Shown here: positions 46,225 through 57,000 of the stretch, in pieces
Layout of the letters: every line of letters begins with the position of its first letter
Numbering within the stretch: the first letter of the stretch is position 1
From: Algoriphagus sp.
GTDB taxonomy: Bacteria > Bacteroidota > Bacteroidia > Cytophagales > Cyclobacteriaceae
NCBI GenBank assembly: GCA_030729785.1
Contig: JANQWS010000053.1
Span: forward strand, 1 to 64,000
Direction: 5' to 3'
Length of the DNA stretch: 64,000 bases
Program-made: the position numbers and the translations under genes
The notes under the pieces: model-generated
The model's input: the letters and a program-made list of their open reading frames with translations, nothing else
What the model was told of the DNA's origin: nothing
Databases searched by the model: none

Positions 46225-48582
46225 TTAGTAGCTAAACCGAACTCCTAAAAATCCTCTGATCCCTTGATTTGGAGCAAAAAGGCGGGTAGGATCAAAACTA
46301 AGTGCATGGGGATTATCTGGTGTGGGGACCACTGAGCCAGAAGCATCAAAAACAACGCCTCGATCAAAGGGATCAAATGCTCTTGCGATACTGTTGCTTG
46401 GTGGTCGGTAATTTAATAAGTTTTTTACCCCACCATACAACTCCCATTTATACCCAAAACGCTTGGTAAGCTGAATATTTTGCAAACTCCACCAGGGTGA
46501 ATATTCCTGCCGATCATCAAGGGGACCCAACAAAGGCAATCGCATGGGCCCGTACACATTTCCGGTATAATCTAAGGTCAATTCCATGGGATGAAAATGA
46601 TAGCCAATCGTCCAAACCCCAGAAAAACGCTCGGCTAATAATTGTTGAACTCGCTTCCCCTCTTCAGTCATCGACACATCCATCCAGGTGATTCCCGTCA
46701 AGAGTTTAAATCCATTGGCCCACAGTCCATCAAAATTAAGGCTTAACCCCTTACTTCGAGAAGTACCGTCCAAATTTGCGTAGCGGATCTCATTTGGATT
46801 CGATTCGTAATCTGGAATGATTTGATTTGAAAAATGGGTATAAAATAAAGATGCATCCAATCCAAAATAGTTGCCCGAGGAGGTATATACTTTCTTGATC
46901 AGGTTGCTTGTGGTATTCCAACTTACTTCTGGACGCAGCCTTTCGGTAAAGACCACTGTCCTTGCACCAGTGAGTGCTGCATGATCCTCGGTAAATACAT
47001 TTGCCACACGGAAGCCATTTCCTATGGAGGTTCTCCAAATCAGGGACTTATCTTCTGAGTTTAATTTGAAATTAATTCGCGGGGACCAAATTGAACCATG
47101 TACTCTACTAAAGTCATGTCTCAAACCAAGTAAAAGTTGGGCATTGGAACTGATCTTTAGTTCGTCTTGAAGAAAAATACCTGGCAGATGGGTAATGGAT
47201 GGCGCATTGGCTTGACTGTTTGGATCTGTGGTAGCTGGTGTACTGTCATCGTAACTTGTCAGGCGATAAGCGGCCCCAAGTAAAAGATGATGGATTCCAC
47301 TGCGCTTATTCCAAGTCAATTGTCCAAAACCTATTTTTTGATTTGCCCCATAAAAAGTAGTTCCATAATAAGAATCTTGCTGGTGACCATTGGCAGAAAC
47401 TTGTAATTTCAAATCTTGAATCAAGGGCAAATCATAGGTTCCAAAGAGTTCCCAGCGCCGAGTTTGGATACTTTCTCCATAAATTTGATCACCTCCACGT
47501 TCTCGAGGAGTCCAATTCATTTCTCCCCCCCAGCGATCTTCAAATACAAGACGCCCGGCAAAAGAAAGTACCTTGCTATCCTTTCTGCTGAAGTCAATTT
47601 TCTGAAACACTGAAATTCTATCCTGTAAAGCCAGATCAGTCAAGCCGTCCTTATTGTGGTCTATGGGGCTATCATACCTGAAAGCATTAATTCCAGTTAA
47701 AGATTGAATACCTTTTCCAAAATTTGATTTAATGGAAGCATCAAGGGAGAGTTCTTCCCAAGAAGTACCCATCAGATCAAAGGAAAATAGCGGTGCTTTT
47801 TCTGGCCTTTTGGTGATGATGTGAATCAAGCCTCCTACTGCCTCCGAACCATACAGCGTGGATGCTGGACCCTTGACTACTTCGATCCGATCAATTAAGG
47901 ATTGAGGGATTCCCGAAAGGCCATAGACTGTGGCTAGACCACTGATAATGGGCATCCCATCAATCAAAATCATGGTGTAGGGACCAGGAAGACCATTGAT
48001 TTGAATGTCTCCGGTATTGCATATTGCACAATTTACTTGCGTGCGTACCCCATTGACTTGTTGAAAGGATTCAAATAGGGAGGGTACGGGGTTAGATCGG
48101 AAAAAGGAACTTTTGAATACCTCCACCGGTATAGGACTATCTGCTCGAGACAATTCCTGCAAAGTACCAGATACCACCACTTCTTCTAAGCCTGTTGTAT
48201 GGGTTTCAAGTTGAAAATGAATAAATTCAAAAGGAGCGGTCACCCAGCGCTCCACCGAATTGAATCCTAGCAATGAAACAGTGATTTGCACACGATCAAT
48301 TTTTGGAAGAGGTAAGCTAAAGTTTCCCAAACTATCCGTTACAGTGCCCTTTTCGAGGTCTTTTACATAAACTGAGGCATTCTTAAGAACAATTCCTTCG
48401 GAGGTGGTAACCTTCCCTTGGAAGGAAATTTCTTGAGCAAAAACCTTTAAATGAGAAAAAATCAATAATCCAAGAATCAGGTAGAAATGCCTCAATTTCA
48501 AACCAAAAAAAGTAAGAATAACACACTTTAAGAGCTGTTTTTTTTGAGAAATACCGTCGCTGATTGCTAACAGATGTAGCAT
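46225..48582 (-). CDS. TonB-dependent receptor, probable metal or metal-chelate uptake
   Basis: The protein has 785 residues from the ATG at 48582. The signal sequence (FYLILGLLIFSHLKVFAQ) lies near residues 33-50, so a start some 28 codons further in at a TTG is possible. A carboxypeptidase-regulatory-like domain follows (about 55-125), then the plug with CAICNTGDIQINGLPGPYTM and IDRIEVVKGPASTLYGSEAVGG, and the 22-strand barrel ending in GFLGVRFSY. It is divergent from a DtxR/MntR-type regulator with dyads between them, so the cargo is probably iron, manganese or a metal chelate. The ligand is not determined by sequence. Confidence 0.9.
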   Translation of the reverse strand: MLHLLAISDGISQKKQLLKCVILTFFGLKLRHFYLILGLLIFSHLKVFAQEISFQGKVTTSEGIVLKNASVYVKDLEKGTVTDSLGNFSLPLPKIDRVQITVSLLGFNSVERWVTAPFEFIHFQLETHTTGLEEVVVSGTLQELSRADSPIPVEVFKSSFFRSNPVPSLFESFQQVNGVRTQVNCAICNTGDIQINGLPGPYTMILIDGMPIISGLATVYGLSGIPQSLIDRIEVVKGPASTLYGSEAVGGLIHIITKRPEKAPLFSFDLMGTSWEELSLDASIKSNFGKGIQSLTGINAFRYDSPIDHNKDGLTDLALQDRISVFQKIDFSRKDSKVLSFAGRLVFEDRWGGEMNWTPRERGGDQIYGESIQTRRWELFGTYDLPLIQDLKLQVSANGHQQDSYYGTTFYGANQKIGFGQLTWNKRSGIHHLLLGAAYRLTSYDDSTPATTDPNSQANAPSITHLPGIFLQDELKISSNAQLLLGLRHDFSRVHGSIWSPRINFKLNSEDKSLIWRTSIGNGFRVANVFTEDHAALTGARTVVFTERLRPEVSWNTTSNLIKKVYTSSGNYFGLDASLFYTHFSNQIIPDYESNPNEIRYANLDGTSRSKGLSLNFDGLWANGFKLLTGITWMDVSMTEEGKRVQQLLAERFSGVWTIGYHFHPMELTLDYTGNVYGPMRLPLLGPLDDRQEYSPWWSLQNIQLTKRFGYKWELYGGVKNLLNYRPPSNSIARAFDPFDRGVVFDASGSVVPTPDNPHALSFDPTRLFAPNQGIRGFLGVRFSY

Positions 48583-48592
48583 AGTAAATAAA

Positions 48593-48605
48593 TTAGATTA
48601 ACTAA
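48593..48605. promoter_or_regulatory. Candidate DtxR/MntR-type operator 1
   Basis: TTAGATTAACTAA has TTAG and CTAA half-sites around five bases. It lies 11 bases before the TonB receptor start codon in the divergent region. The half-sites resemble those of DtxR-family boxes. Binding is inference. Confidence 0.45.
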
Positions 48606-48614
48606 ATTACAAAG

Positions 48615-48628
48615 TTAGTATATTCTAA
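48615..48628. promoter_or_regulatory. Candidate DtxR/MntR-type operator 2
   Basis: TTAGTATATTCTAA is symmetric at 12 of 14 positions with the same TTAG/CTAA half-sites as the first site, ten bases away. It lies about 50 bases before the regulator start. Confidence 0.5.
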
Positions 48629-48678
48629 CAAATTTGTTTTTTAATTAATAGAATCTATTTTTGAACAAATGATAATCA

Positions 48679-49347
48679 ATGGCTTCTCCAACCGAAGAAA
48701 ATTACCTAAAAGCCTTGTTCAACTTGGCAAATGAGCAAGGTGAGCTAAGCCTTTCAGATTTAGCAAATCAAGTACAAGTAAGTTTGCCTACAGCCAACAG
48801 CATGGTGAAATCCTTGAGAAGGCAAAATTGGGTGCATTATGAAAAATACAAGCCCCTCACATTAACTGAAGAGGGGAAAGCAATGGCCATATCCATCATT
48901 AGAAAGCATCGCTTAACAGAGATGTTTTTGCTAAAAATGATGAATTTCGGTTGGGAAGAAGTTCACGAAGTAGCAGAGCAAGTAGAACACATACATGCTC
49001 CAAAATTTTTTGAACGCATGGACGAGATTTTGGGATATCCGTCGGTGGACCCTCATGGATCTCCCATTCCAGATAGGCATGGAAACTTAGAAAAACAGAG
49101 CTTTCAACCACTTACTGTTGTACTTCCAGGGCAACGAGCCAAATTACATGCGCTAACGAATTCATCGACAGCATTTTTAGCCTATTTAAATTCAAAAGCC
49201 CTTACGCTTGGGAGTAGTATAGAAATTATTTCCATAGAACAATTTGATCAAAGTAGAGTAGTTCGCTACACTGGTCATCCTACAGAAACTTTAACTGAAA
49301 AAGTATGCGAAAGGCTGCTTGTTCAATTGGAAGAAACTTCTTCTTGA
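48679..49347 (+). CDS. DtxR/MntR family metal-dependent regulator
   Basis: The 222-residue protein has the three-part layout of DtxR regulators. A winged helix comes first (residues 1-65, LSLSDLANQVQVSLPTANSMVKSLRRQNW). A metal-binding dimer domain follows, with conserved His and Glu in IIRKHRLTEMF and WEEVHEVAEQVEHI. A C-terminal SH3/FeoA-like domain starts near residue 145. It should sense iron or manganese. The divergent TonB receptor and the two dyads between them make the receptor the likely target, together with autoregulation. Confidence 0.92.
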   Translation: MASPTEENYLKALFNLANEQGELSLSDLANQVQVSLPTANSMVKSLRRQNWVHYEKYKPLTLTEEGKAMAISIIRKHRLTEMFLLKMMNFGWEEVHEVAEQVEHIHAPKFFERMDEILGYPSVDPHGSPIPDRHGNLEKQSFQPLTVVLPGQRAKLHALTNSSTAFLAYLNSKALTLGSSIEIISIEQFDQSRVVRYTGHPTETLTEKVCERLLVQLEETSS

Positions 49348-49368
49348 TTTCATTAAGCCAGAATCTGG

Positions 49369-50385
49369 TTACCCCTTCATCAAAAATTGCTGCCAGCGCC
49401 AGCTATCTCGCATGCAGGCATCCAAATCGTAGGTAGGGAACCAGCCCAATACCTGGTTTATTTTTTGAGTATCTGCCCAGGTCTTCACCACATCTCCAGC
49501 CCTTCTAGGGCCAATCTCATAGGGCAAGGTGAGGTTATTTACTGTTTCAAAGGCATCTATCACCTCCAGCACGGTGTTTCCTCGTCCTGTGCCTACATTA
49601 AATACATCGTAAAAATTAGGTGCTTGGTCATTTAAGAAGCCTAAGGCTTTGACATGCGCATTTGCCAAATCTACTACATGAATATAATCTCGAATGCAAC
49701 TGCCATCCGGAGTATCGTAATCGTTGCCAAATACAGTGAGTTTCTCTCGAATTCCAGCTGCTGTTTGCGTGATATATGGAACCAAATTTTGAGGTGTACC
49801 AATGGGCAACTCTCCAATCTTTGCACTAGGATGAGCCCCAACAGGGTTAAAATAGCGGAGTGCAACGACACGAACTCCCGCTTTACTCTTTACAAAGTCA
49901 AGGAGGATATCCTCCCCTATCTTTTTGGTATTTCCATAAGGGCTCTCTGCCTCTTTTCTGGGTGTCGCCTCTGTAACAGGCAATACATCCGGCTGCCCAT
50001 AAACAGTACAGGACGATGAAAAAACCAAATCTACTATACCCCTTTCCTGCATAAACTCCAACAAAATAACCAAGGAGCCTACATTGTTTTTGTAATAAGC
50101 CAAGGGCAATTGCGTACTCTCTCCTACTGCTTTAAAGGCAGCAAAGTGAATAACACCTTGAATTTGATGTGCCTCTGCAATTTCATGAAGCAAGGTTTTG
50201 TTGGAACAATCGCCACGATAAAAAATAAACCGCTTCCCCGTAATCTCTTCGAGTCGATCCAAAACCTCCTCTTGGGAATTGGAAAAATCATCCAAAATAA
50301 TTGGCTCCATTCCCGCATTCCAAAGCTCAACTGCGGTATGCGAACCAATGTACCCTGCACCACCGGTAATTAAAATTTTTTTCAT
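49369..50385 (-). CDS. galE: UDP-glucose 4-epimerase
   Basis: The ATG at 50385 gives 338 residues, the usual GalE length. The sequence opens KKILITGGAGYIGSHTAVELW. The catalytic segment is VFSSSCTVYGQPDVLPV followed by PYGNTKKIGEDIL. RYFNPVGAHPSAKIGE and DYIHVVDLANAHVKAL are GalE-specific. It interconverts UDP-glucose and UDP-galactose for galactose use and glycan synthesis. It lies 21 bases from the convergent regulator gene. Confidence 0.95.
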   Translation of the reverse strand: MKKILITGGAGYIGSHTAVELWNAGMEPIILDDFSNSQEEVLDRLEEITGKRFIFYRGDCSNKTLLHEIAEAHQIQGVIHFAAFKAVGESTQLPLAYYKNNVGSLVILLEFMQERGIVDLVFSSSCTVYGQPDVLPVTEATPRKEAESPYGNTKKIGEDILLDFVKSKAGVRVVALRYFNPVGAHPSAKIGELPIGTPQNLVPYITQTAAGIREKLTVFGNDYDTPDGSCIRDYIHVVDLANAHVKALGFLNDQAPNFYDVFNVGTGRGNTVLEVIDAFETVNNLTLPYEIGPRRAGDVVKTWADTQKINQVLGWFPTYDLDACMRDSWRWQQFLMKG

Positions 50386-50444
50386 TTTACTCAAAAATTT
50401 AAGCTATAAAAGTACAGATTTATCCCAAAATCTTGAGAAGGAGC

Positions 50445-53400
50445 TCAATGGAATAGTGTGAAAATCCCTGACTTTTCCTCTTGTTGAATTTTTCCTTCCA
50501 AGGTATACGAGTAGCGTAAAAAATACGAGTAGCTTCCAATGGGGGCGGCAACAGACTTAATTTTTCCATCCCAAGGGGCTGCTCCCCTAAAAACCAAATC
50601 TCCCCATCGGTTCCAAATCAATAATTCATAGGTAACAGGGCAATTTGAAATAGGTCCAAATTCGCCATCGCTTGGAAGAAATCCTGTAGGCATTCGTAGC
50701 TTAGCTTCAGCTTGACTGACTCGAGTGGTTCCTACTACCATGCATCCCTTGGCGTCAGTCACTGTGTAGGAATACGCTCCAGGAGCCAATTCAGTAAGCA
50801 ATAAGCCTTCACTCCCGTTGTCCCAAACCACCTCAAAAGGGGCCTTTCCACCAGATATTTCAAGTTGCACTTGACCAGTGAAGCTCCCCTCGCAGCCCGG
50901 CTGAATCTCCTCAGGAACTACCACAACCTCCATGGGTTCTATCATATCTACTTCCAAAGGAATGACACAGCCCTTACTGTCTTGAATTCTAAGTTGATAT
51001 TTGCCTGCTGCAAATCCAAAAACAGTCAAATTCGGAGACTCCCACTGGGAATCAAACCCAGAAACAGTATATGGAGGACTTCCTCCAACTATATTCAATC
51101 GAATTTGTCCATCCGTACCTGCAAAACAGGAAACTTCTTTTACTTCCACATCCCCTTGAATTTGGAGTGGAGCCGGTTCCTCCAAACGTACTTCCATTTG
51201 GATAAAATCACATCCTGACGCATCGTACACAGTGACCAAGTACATTCCTGCAGGAAGGCCTGTTGCAAAATTTGTAGAAAGGCTTGCATCGTGTGCCCAT
51301 TGGTAGGTATACTTGGAAGAACCTCCCCTCGGCTGAATCTGGATACTCCCATTCGCTTCACCTACGCAAGCAGGAAGAGAAACTTGAGGAGATTCCAGTA
51401 CTAAAGGGCTAAAAATATCCACAGTCAAGACGGAAGAGATTCCCTTACAAGCCCCATTGGCTACACTACTTTCTTCATAGACGAGTTCTCGAATTGGGGC
51501 ATTTGCATCCCAAAGCACCTGAACTTGATCTTCCCCTTGTCCAGAAATCAGCGTACCACCAATTACACTCCAACTGTAATCCCTATTGGCTAACGAATAC
51601 GGAACCTGATAACTAAGAAGTAAGTCTCCACCACAAATTCCTGAGCTTCCCAAGGGGGCTTCTGGTGTAAGAACCTCTGAAATGGTTACAGCAAGTTCCC
51701 TACGCTGTCCAGGACAACCAGATACAGTGTAGGGGGTAGCGGCAATTTCACCTGAAGTACGCCCTGAGTCCCACTGTACGGTCACCTGGTCTGCTTCCTG
51801 CTGGAGTAGGACTCCTCCTTCAATCTCCCATCCGATTTGCCCTAAGGCCGCATCGGATTCTAATCTATAGGTGAATTGATCCGATCCAGGACAAACACCC
51901 CTAGGACCTTTTAATTCGCCAGCAACTGCTTCAACAAAGACCTCAAATCGGAAAGTCTCTTCACTATCACAGCTTTCATCCCCAGTAGATGCACGAACAG
52001 AAATTTGATAGTTTCCAGGTTTTTGAAAAGTATGCAAAGCCTCCACCCCATCTTGAAGTGCTGAGCCATCCCCAAAATCCCAACTGAAATTTTTGTAAGT
52101 GGACGTCTCGGTTTGAATAGCCCAACTACCTTCAGAACCCAGACAAGCCACTTTATCCCCAACTACCTCAAAGGGATAGGTCGTAGTTGTTTCAAATTGG
52201 ATTGGTTCTAAACTTGCCCCTACCGCATACACATAGGATTCTACTGCTCCTGAGCCATATGCAATTGCATTAAATCCAGAAGAATTTTGTAGCAGGTTAG
52301 GACCTTCCTCAACTACTAGACGCGCATATTCAAAATTAGGATTGGTAGGAACAGGTTTAAATTGGCTTCCAACAGCTTGCCCGTTGAGAAAAGTTTGCTG
52401 CGCCGTACCTTTTTTTACGAGGATATTTACTAAGTGTGTCCGAATCCAATTTATTTTGACAGAAGAAAAAACCATTTCCTTCATCAACTGATTGACTGGA
52501 CTTAGCGTAACTAAGGAAGGGTCACCGTAACGAGAATAGGAATCATTTTGATCGTTGCAATTCCCACTTTTTGCAATCATCGATACGGCTGTAGGTTTGC
52601 TGGTTTCAATGGAAACTAGATCGTCCTTAGTGAATTCAAAGGTAAAGAATGCTCCACGATTCAGTGTGCCTTTTGAAATCCCATTTAGTTTTACTTCTGT
52701 GTTATTTTCAGAAGCCAAGACCTTAATTAGTTCACCAGAAGTTCGGTCTGCAAGTGGGATATGAATGTAGGATTTGCCCCACGAAGGCAAGGGATAGGCT
52801 TGTTGAAACAAATGATCCCCAGAAGTGGCACAGTTGTCTCCCGCACTAGTCATTTTATTGCCACCAAACACTGCTAAATTTTTACAATCTTCAGATTGCC
52901 CATTCACGACACGAACCCTGGTACCTGTCAGATCACCCGTTGCTGCTTTCAGCTGAAACGTTTGCCCCTTATCGAGCTTGATTCGGATCGGTGCAACTGC
53001 AGGTACAGGAGTACCATTCAAATCTACTCGAGCAGTAGCTGTAATTTCAACCTCAGTTTCATCGGCAACTGCAACCAGCAGTAGCGTACTTTCATAGTTT
53101 TTGTTGGATGGAGAAATGTCTAACCCTGACTCAAATTCATCGTAATGAGAAGTGATATAATATTCCTTACCAAGTGCTGTGACTGGCAATATTACAGTTC
53201 CATCAGCACTTGCTTGCCTTTTGTTAAAGGCATGAACAGCTACCAAACCTGTAGTGGCCACATAAATGCTTTTTTCTTCTACCAATCCTGAAGAGGAGTG
53301 TAGTACATTGTAAAGTTTATTCTCATAATCCTGAATGTGCTGCTGCCCTTTTTCTAAGTCGAAAAAAGTTTTTTGATTATTGTATTCAATATACCCTGAA

Positions 53401-53576
53401 GTTTTCTCTGAAGCAGTAATTAGGACGGAGGCGGTAGCCGGTAAAAAAGGAGTAGCATGGTTTTCCATGAACCCGAAATAAAACTCTTTTCCTAATGTGT
53501 TATTTTGAGCAAAAACATCGAAATCAGCTCCAAGAAGAATAAAAAAAAATCCAATGAATTTAAATGTGCCGCGCAT
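50445..53576 (-). CDS. T9SS-secreted surface protein with IgGFc-binding-like domain (copy A)
   Basis: The protein has 1,043 residues. After a signal peptide (about 1-23) comes an IgGFc-binding N-terminal-like module (about 100-460, with AVHAFNKRQASADGTVILPV, FGGNKMTSAGDNC and FQQAYPLPSWGKSYIHIPLADRTSGELIKVLAS). A PKD domain follows (about 475-560, SWDFGDGSA), then two PKD-like segments. Three SprB-type repeats lie near 742, 820 and 905 (each with CxG..G.I.L...GG). The C-terminal T9SS type B sorting domain starts near 960 (LLIWNRWGDLVFRG, APIGSYSYFLRYSY). It is probably an adhesin or matrix protein on the cell surface. A collinear paralogue lies upstream. Confidence 0.85.
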   Translation of the reverse strand: MRGTFKFIGFFFILLGADFDVFAQNNTLGKEFYFGFMENHATPFLPATASVLITASEKTSGYIEYNNQKTFFDLEKGQQHIQDYENKLYNVLHSSSGLVEEKSIYVATTGLVAVHAFNKRQASADGTVILPVTALGKEYYITSHYDEFESGLDISPSNKNYESTLLLVAVADETEVEITATARVDLNGTPVPAVAPIRIKLDKGQTFQLKAATGDLTGTRVRVVNGQSEDCKNLAVFGGNKMTSAGDNCATSGDHLFQQAYPLPSWGKSYIHIPLADRTSGELIKVLASENNTEVKLNGISKGTLNRGAFFTFEFTKDDLVSIETSKPTAVSMIAKSGNCNDQNDSYSRYGDPSLVTLSPVNQLMKEMVFSSVKINWIRTHLVNILVKKGTAQQTFLNGQAVGSQFKPVPTNPNFEYARLVVEEGPNLLQNSSGFNAIAYGSGAVESYVYAVGASLEPIQFETTTTYPFEVVGDKVACLGSEGSWAIQTETSTYKNFSWDFGDGSALQDGVEALHTFQKPGNYQISVRASTGDESCDSEETFRFEVFVEAVAGELKGPRGVCPGSDQFTYRLESDAALGQIGWEIEGGVLLQQEADQVTVQWDSGRTSGEIAATPYTVSGCPGQRRELAVTISEVLTPEAPLGSSGICGGDLLLSYQVPYSLANRDYSWSVIGGTLISGQGEDQVQVLWDANAPIRELVYEESSVANGACKGISSVLTVDIFSPLVLESPQVSLPACVGEANGSIQIQPRGGSSKYTYQWAHDASLSTNFATGLPAGMYLVTVYDASGCDFIQMEVRLEEPAPLQIQGDVEVKEVSCFAGTDGQIRLNIVGGSPPYTVSGFDSQWESPNLTVFGFAAGKYQLRIQDSKGCVIPLEVDMIEPMEVVVVPEEIQPGCEGSFTGQVQLEISGGKAPFEVVWDNGSEGLLLTELAPGAYSYTVTDAKGCMVVGTTRVSQAEAKLRMPTGFLPSDGEFGPISNCPVTYELLIWNRWGDLVFRGAAPWDGKIKSVAAPIGSYSYFLRYSYTLEGKIQQEEKSGIFTLFH

Positions 53577-54057
53577 TTTCTTCCCTCATTTACCGCAATA
53601 AATATAATCCTTTTGAATTCATTTTCTAATAACCCGAGTCAATCGTTCTTGTTTGATTTTATAAGTGTAATTAAGCCCAAATAAACCCTCCTATCAACTC
53701 CATACAATTCACTGAATTAGAAAAATAAAATCTGATTATCCACTTTGTCAGCAGTAACCAAATAAAACTAAGGTTTGAAGTTTATTTTAATGAGCTGTGG
53801 CCTTTGGACTGCCTGTGGGCCGTTGCCTATCGACGATTATCCGCAAGTTTTAGTACTCCGATGGGGCTACTGGCATAATTGCGGATAATCATAAAATAAG
53901 TGACTGTCTATTTTATCCACATTTGTAACCAAGGAAAAATGTATGGATGCCCATTTTAGAGAGAAATGACCAAAAAAATCTCACGAAGACTTTTATACTA
54001 GAGTAATCTACTCCTTGAGTGACTGGAGGGATGAATAGCTCAAAAGGAGAGGATTAA
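53577..54057. other. Spacer between the twin T9SS genes, holding repeat copy 2
   Basis: About 480 bases separate the two same-strand surface-protein genes. The dispersed repeat occupies 53731-53891. Just right of it TTTATCCAC...TTTGTAACCAAG (about 53911-53932) echoes the left end of the repeat. GAGTA/TACTC near 54000 forms a small hairpin that is a weak terminator candidate for the upstream gene. No promoter box was recognised. Confidence 0.55.
53731..53891 (+). repeat. Dispersed palindromic repeat, copy 2
   Basis: It aligns with 16665-16831 on the same strand. The left end is TCTGATTATCC and the core includes GGTTTGAAGTT and ATGAGCTGTGG. The right part is a perfect 12-bp hairpin: GATTATCCGCAA (53835-53846) with TTGCGGATAATC (53879-53890) over 56 bases. 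The same GATTATCC word also opens the element, so it carries direct and inverted copies. Inside the loop AGTA and TACT could pair further. No transposase is near. Confidence 0.78.
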
Positions 54058-57000
54058 CTAGTTTATCAGAAGTACAGCCCCCCTAAATGTCACCTGAATT
54101 GAGCTACCTTCAATACGATAGCTGTAAGTGGTCGCGTAAGAATAAGTCCCAAGAGGAGCTTCTTTTCCTGCAAATTGCCCATCCCAGCCCTGATTTCCAG
54201 CATAAACAAGTTGTCCCCAGCGATTGTAAATAGTCATTGAAAAATCAACCACACAGGTAGATACCCCAGTAAAAACCCCCTCTTTGGGATTAAAGGCGTT
54301 GGGCATACGTATTTTAGGAGCTTCCTCAATGACACTGCCAGTCCCAAAAGAAATACAACCTGCTGCATCGGTAACTTGAACCTCGTAGCTCCCAATAGCA
54401 AGTCCTGTCGCCAAATCAGTGGTTTGGCTAGTAGGAGTCCAAAGGTAGTCAAAAGGCCCTTGCGTCCCTGAAGGTACTACGAGTAATTCCCCATCAGCTT
54501 GGCCAGGGCAAGCTGTTTTTGCAAGGCTCACGTCAACGACTAGCGGTGGTGGAGAAGTGATTTCAAAATCAATTGGAATTTTACAGCCGTTCGCATCAGT
54601 CACTTCCCATGCATAAATTTCTTTTTTGAGGGTATCTAGTTCGAAAATTCCTGTAAAAACCTGAGTCCCTCCAAATTCCAAACTGTAGGGGCCTACTCCC
54701 CCAATCACTTCCAGCCTTACCTGCCCATCTTTCTTTCCAAAGCAGGTGGTTGGAAGAGTAGTCACACTTGAAAGTTGAAGTAAAGGAGGCTCTTTTACTT
54801 CCATATCAGCGATGCTTTGGGTACAGCCTAGCGCGTCGATGACTTTAACTGTGTATAAACCAGCCTTGAGGTTGGATGCACTTGAGGACTTCAGCGTAGC
54901 ATCGTGAGACCATTCAAAAGTGTAGGGTATAGTCGTACTACTCGTTCCTCCAGCTGCCAAAACTTCAATTTTCCCTGTTGCCTCCCCAAAGCAGGCTACA
55001 TCGGTAATTGATTGAGTAGCCAACCTCAATTGGGTTGCAACTTTGACTTGAATGTCTGGAGCTGTACCTGCGCAAGAGTTGTCCACCAAACTGTAAGCCG
55101 TGTATCCTACTGTACCTATTACATCCTCTTGGTCCCAAATGACCTCAATTTTATCAGAATCTTGTCCGCTTACCAAGGTACCCCCCTGTACGACCCATTC
55201 GTATCTTCGTCCATTCGATGGATTCGGTGCTGCATAGGTAAATCGTACCGAAGGGTCAAAGCATACTTCCTTTTCTCCTTCCGCTTCAATAACTTCAATA
55301 CGAAGTTCAACCACGACAGGAAGTTCGATCACCTCCCCAGGGCATCCATTTTCTGAAAAAGGCACTAGTCGGACTAAGGCGTCCGGGTTTGAAGGACCCC
55401 ACCGAATCAATACAGAATCGGAATAAGTTTCCAGAATAGTTCCTCCTTCCACTTCAAATTCCATTCGAGAAATATTTTGCTTATTCTTTACCCGATACAT
55501 CACTTCCTCCACTTCTGGACATACGGATTGTGCACCCAACAAGACTGCCTCTGTCTTCAAAACTTCTACTTCAAAGGTCGTTTCTTCTTGATCATCGCAG
55601 GAATTCGGGCTCAAGGAAGCCACAATACTCACTTCGTATTTACCAGGTTGCTTAAACGTATGCGTGACATTTTTTCCAATTTCTGTGGGGGTTCCGTCCC
55701 CAAAATCCCAAACAAAGTAGGTGAAATCGGGATTTTCAGAATTTATGGTCCAAGCACCTTCCTGATTGAGGCATGCCACATTATCTCCTTCTACATCAAA
55801 GGCATACTCTGGTTGAGTTTCAAAATTCAGATTATTTAATGCTGCACCTGCTGCATAACCGTAGGATTCAATATTTCCAAAGCCATACACGTAGGCCGCA
55901 AATCCAGCAGGATTGGACAATTCGTGTACACCTTGCGTGATTTCGATTCGTGCAAATTTATAAGTTGGGTCTCCCGGCAACATTTGAAAGCTATTTCCAA
56001 TAGCTACCCCATCCAAACGAGTTTGATTTTCCTCCCCAGTCTTTACTACAATATTGACATAATGGTTGACGATAGAAGGAAGGCTGATTGCATTAAAGTC
56101 CAACTGAGTCAAAAGCTGTTCGGTAGGGCTGTAAGTAATCATAAATGGATCTCCATTAGTTGCAAATGGATCCGAAGCGTTATTGCAAGTTTGACTTTTT
56201 GAAAACACAGTAACAGAAGCAGGCTTGGAGGTATCAATCTTTCCTGACTCATTGGCGCCAAACTCCAATGGCAACCATTCCCCACTATTTAAAACCTGAG
56301 GTTGAAGAATTCCGTTAATTCGAACCTCAGTATTGTCCTCTGATGCCAATACTTTAACCAACTCACCCGAAGATCTTCCTAAAAGCGCGGTGTGGACGAA
56401 AGAGGTGCCCCAAGTATTTACTGGATAAGCTTGCTGATACAGGTGGTCATTTGCATTTCCACAGGCACCTACTGAAGTCCATTTATTCCCTCCAAAAACG
56501 GCGATTTTTTTACATTCATCCGCATTAGCTCCTATCACCCGAACCCGAGAGCCAGTCAAATCACCTCGTGCTTTTATTTGGTAGCTTTGTCCACGGTTCA
56601 GAACCACTTCAAAGGGGAACCCTTTGGATTCCCCTGAAATTGAATTTTCAGTTGTCGTAATTTCAACCTGTGTATTATCTTCGGTAGCGACCACCAAGAG
56701 TGTACTTTCGTTATTGACATTAAGATTTGCTAAGGGATTGACTTCAAAATGGGACGTAATGTAATGGTCTTTACCCAATGCGCCCAAAGGCAAAATCACA
56801 GTTCCATCTGCACTTCGAAATCGTTCGTTGAAGGCATGTACGGCAACTTTTCCTGTGGAAGTGATATGGATTCCAAGATTTTCAATTTGACCCGAATTCC
56901 GGTTTAACAAATCAATGTCAAAAAATGAGTTCTTCCGAAAGGTATACTGTTCTCCCGTAGTCAACGAAAAAGATTCCGCTTGTCCGAGAAACTCGATTAC

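Noticed and set aside
48593-48628. Zur-type box shared with the other TonB receptor at 62235
   Set aside because: The half-sites differ (TTAG versus TTTGCAAC), so the two receptors appear to answer to different regulators.
53841-53890. CRISPR-like repeat-spacer pattern
   Set aside because: There are only two arms forming one hairpin, no regular array, and no cas genes.
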